5,585 bases of DNA, taken from positions 1 to 5,585 of the forward strand of contig DNGI01000116.1 in NCBI GenBank assembly GCA_003486645.1, given 5' to 3'. Below, one piece after another: positions 3,267-5,585 of this stretch; the stretch's first letter is position 1, and every line of letters starts with the position of its first letter. The translations under genes were made by a program, and so were the position numbers. Origin of the DNA: Cyanobacteria bacterium UBA11370 (GTDB lineage Bacteria; Cyanobacteriota; Cyanobacteriia; Cyanobacteriales; Coleofasciculaceae). Below the pieces are notes generated by a model. The model saw nothing but the letters and a program-made list of their open reading frames with translations. It was not told where the DNA came from and did no database searches.

Positions 3267-5540
3267 ATGCTTACCTTTCTCAAACAAAAGCTTTGGCAAT
3301 GGCGTGGGGTATGGATTGCAACTCCCAGTATTGCAGGTATCGTCATCCTCATGCGAATACTGGGATTATTGCAATTTTGGGAGTGGGCAGCGTTCGATCA
3401 ATATATGCGCTTGCGCCCCTCCGAACCTGCGGATCAGCGAGTTGTAATTGTTGGAATTGATGAAGCAGATGTGCAAAAAATTGGCCAATCCATTATTCCC
3501 GATGGAGTCTATGCCGAGTTATTGAAAAAACTTAAAAGCAGACAACCCAGAGCAATTGGATTAGATATTTTTCGGGATGTTCCTGTAGAACCGGGACACG
3601 ATCAACTCATCCAAATTTTTCAATCTACACCTAATTTAGTCGGTATTGAAAAAGTAGTCGGAGAAGAAGGGCGTGAGGTTGTTAATCCACCCCCAGCCTT
3701 AAAAGCGAAAGGGCAAGTTGGAGCAAATGACCTGATTGTTGATGCCGATAATAAAGTACGACGGACTTTACTATCAGTCGATAATCCCTCTGGAGAAACC
3801 GTCTATAGTTTTGGTTTATATCTGGCTTTATTGTATCTAGAACCCGATGGAATTACCCCAGAAGTAGTAGCAGGAACGAAGGATTGGCGGTTAGGAAAAA
3901 CCACATTTAAACGCTTTCAACCTAATCATGGTGGGTATGTGGGGGCGGATAATGGTGGCTATCAATTGGTATTAAATTATCGCGGAGGGCCAAGAAAATT
4001 TGATACGGTTTCGATGCGTGATGTTTTGGAGGATCAAATACCGCCAAATTGGGGACGCGATCGCGTTATTTTAATTGGTTTTGTTGGTGATAGTTTTCAG
4101 GATTTTTTCTCAACACCTTATAGTAGTGGTTTGCTCTCTTTAGTGAAACCTATGGCTGGAGTTGAAGTCCACGCCAATTTAACCAGCCAAATTATTAGTT
4201 CAGCAAAAGAGGGTCGTCCTTTAATTAAAACTTGGTCAGAATCAAGCGAATGGGTATGGATCTTTTTATGGTCTGGGATAGGTGCAATTTTAACCTGGCA
4301 ATTACGAGATACGGGTTCAGCAAGGAAAGTTTCATTATTAAAAATTACAGTACAACTTATAGCATCAAGTCTCTTATTTTCTAGCACTTATATGATTTTT
4401 TTAAACGGGTGGTGGATTCCGGTTGTGCCACCTTTAATTGCATTTGTTGGCTCAACTGTAACCGTTACAGGGTACATTGCTCACACAGCCAGTTCAATTC
4501 GCAAGACGTTTGGGCGCTATTTGAGTGATGAAGTTGTTGCCAATTTACTCGAAAGCCAGGATGGATTGAAACTCGGTGGTAAACGGCAGAAAGTTACAAC
4601 CTTGACCTCTGATTTACGAGGATTTACTGCTCTTTCCGAGTCAATTTCTCCGGAAGAAGTTGTTACTATTCTGAATATCTATTTGGCATCGATGTTAGAT
4701 ATTATTCTATCTTACCAGGGAACGATTGATAAGTTCATGGGAGATGGGATTTTAGTGATTTTTGGTGCGCCAACCGTTAGAGAGGATGATGCAAAACGGG
4801 CTGTTGCTTGTGGGGTAGCGATGCAGTTAGCGATGAAGGATGTTAATGAAAAGCTTCAGAAATTAAATTTGCAACCCCTAGAAATGGGCATTGGAATTAA
4901 TACAGGGATTGCCGTGGTTGGAAATATTGGAAGTGAAAAACACAGCGAATATACAGTTATTGGTAATCAAATTAATCTAGCCTTTCGTATTGGGACTTAT
5001 GCCACAGGTCATCAAATTTTAATTTCTGAATCTACTTTAAAAGAGGTAGGCAAATCCTCGGTGAGAATTGATTCTTCCAAACAAGTTACACCGAAAGGTG
5101 TACAACAAGCGATCAAAATTTATGAAGTTGGGGGGGTCGGTGAACCCTACAACCTATTTTTAACCAAAGAGAAAGAAATTTTTATGCCCCTTTCTGTAGA
5201 AATCCCCGTACAATATACTATTGTGGAAGGAAAGAATATTTGCGATTCTCTAGTTCAAGGTAGTTTAATCAAGCTTTCGGCAAGGGGAGCAGAAATTCGA
5301 TTGAAAAATGTAGAACAAAACTTGCTCCCTTCCCCTTTAAGTAATATCAAGTTGAACGTATTAAAAATTGGCGAAGATGTAGAAATTAGCGAAGATATCT
5401 ATGCTCAGGTTTTGGACAAGCCAGGAACGTTGGGAAGTTTCTATATTCATTTTACCTTCAAACCACCCTCGGTTGCGGTGAGATTGTTAGAAGCTTTGAC
5501 TGAATCTCTTAGACGATTGAGAAGTTATTCAGATTTCTGA
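3267..5540 (+). CDS. CHASE2 sensor class III adenylate cyclase with PilZ-like C-terminus
   Basis: This 757-residue membrane enzyme is predicted to make cAMP from ATP in response to a periplasmic signal. Domains in order: membrane segment about 15-35; CHASE2 sensor about 37-320, with VVIVGIDEADVQ (59-70), RAIGLDIF (95-102), NYRG (237-240) and a VILIGFVGDSFQDFFSTPY segment (267-285); three membrane segments about 329-346, 358-378 and 384-405; a helix RKTFGRYLSDEVVANLL (412-428); a class III cyclase domain about 440-622. The catalytic set is complete: metal-binding Asp449 (SDLRGFT) and Asp493 (MGDG), adenine-selecting Lys489 and Thr563 (EYTVIG), and transition-state Asn570 and Arg574. The Lys/Thr pair favours ATP over GTP and the bacterial IIIb type. 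Residues about 640-745 resemble a PilZ domain (SLIKLSARGAEI), but the usual Asp/Asn of the D-x-S-x-x-G motif is Lys669 and no R-x-x-x-R is seen, so c-di-GMP binding is doubtful. ATG 3267 has a weak ribosome binding site. The likely partner is the DUF928 gene at 51. Confidence 0.92.
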   Translation: MLTFLKQKLWQWRGVWIATPSIAGIVILMRILGLLQFWEWAAFDQYMRLRPSEPADQRVVIVGIDEADVQKIGQSIIPDGVYAELLKKLKSRQPRAIGLDIFRDVPVEPGHDQLIQIFQSTPNLVGIEKVVGEEGREVVNPPPALKAKGQVGANDLIVDADNKVRRTLLSVDNPSGETVYSFGLYLALLYLEPDGITPEVVAGTKDWRLGKTTFKRFQPNHGGYVGADNGGYQLVLNYRGGPRKFDTVSMRDVLEDQIPPNWGRDRVILIGFVGDSFQDFFSTPYSSGLLSLVKPMAGVEVHANLTSQIISSAKEGRPLIKTWSESSEWVWIFLWSGIGAILTWQLRDTGSARKVSLLKITVQLIASSLLFSSTYMIFLNGWWIPVVPPLIAFVGSTVTVTGYIAHTASSIRKTFGRYLSDEVVANLLESQDGLKLGGKRQKVTTLTSDLRGFTALSESISPEEVVTILNIYLASMLDIILSYQGTIDKFMGDGILVIFGAPTVREDDAKRAVACGVAMQLAMKDVNEKLQKLNLQPLEMGIGINTGIAVVGNIGSEKHSEYTVIGNQINLAFRIGTYATGHQILISESTLKEVGKSSVRIDSSKQVTPKGVQQAIKIYEVGGVGEPYNLFLTKEKEIFMPLSVEIPVQYTIVEGKNICDSLVQGSLIKLSARGAEIRLKNVEQNLLPSPLSNIKLNVLKIGEDVEISEDIYAQVLDKPGTLGSFYIHFTFKPPSVAVRLLEALTESLRRLRSYSDF
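4057..4064. repeat. HIP1 octamer GCGATCGC
   Basis: A perfect GCGATCGC within the CHASE2 part of the cyclase gene. Confidence 0.9.
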
Positions 5541-5585
5541 TCAGCAGAAGAGGAAAAAGCAGGTAATACCAAGTTGCATTCATAC
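5541..5585. other. 3' flank of the cyclase gene
   Basis: Only 45 bases follow the cyclase stop. I see no hairpin or gene start in them. Confidence 0.5.

Noticed and set aside
3220..3447. Forward open frame overlapping the start of the cyclase gene
   Set aside because: Its Cys- and Ser-rich translation is a frame shadow of the cyclase's first residues and shows no domain.
4118..4387. Open frame on the minus strand inside the cyclase gene
   Set aside because: It lies entirely opposite a well-supported coding sequence, with no family signature.

Overview
The window looks like a piece of a cyanobacterial chromosome. It has five copies of the HIP1 octamer GCGATCGC in 5.6 kb, a DUF928 secreted protein (a largely cyanobacterial family), a CHASE2-class III adenylate cyclase, and toxin-antitoxin families typical of filamentous and mat-forming cyanobacteria. 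All genes are on the + strand. I cannot place the genus from the sequence alone.

Layout: 51-740 encodes an exported DUF928 protein. 3267-5540 encodes a 757-residue membrane adenylate cyclase: periplasmic CHASE2 sensor, three membrane segments, class III cyclase domain and a PilZ-like tail. As I recall, DUF928 and CHASE2 genes are often neighbours in cyanobacteria, so these two may be an ancestral pair. Here about 2.5 kb of small toxin-antitoxin-type genes lies between them.

That middle section (about 741-3266) holds three modules in different states. (1) A DUF4258/DUF2283 pair (1139-1580) overlaps by 14 bp and looks intact. (2) A PrlF/MazE-like AbrB-fold antitoxin (1844-2164) is followed by a YhaV-type toxin gene (2169-2408) that stops about halfway, so the toxin is probably dead. 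(3) A DUF433 antitoxin-like gene (2531-2917) is followed, with an ATGA overlap, by the two ends of a PIN-like partner gene (2914-3071) that has lost its middle and its reading frame. In modules 2 and 3 the antitoxin side is intact and the toxin side is broken.

The most unusual structure is a direct duplication. Bases 768-1073 are repeated at 1630-1940 and cover the antitoxin's upstream region, putative operator and first codons. The upstream copy of the antitoxin ends at a nonsense codon after 24 residues and now sits ahead of the DUF4258/DUF2283 pair. The central 118 bp of the two copies are identical, while both flanks are only about 86-87% identical. This suggests gene conversion or selection on the promoter-operator segment.

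I do not see a clearly new biological system. The best-supported interest lies in the duplicated promoter/antitoxin head, the ordered decay of toxin genes, and the multi-domain cyclase. No tRNA, rRNA, CRISPR array or transposase was recognised.
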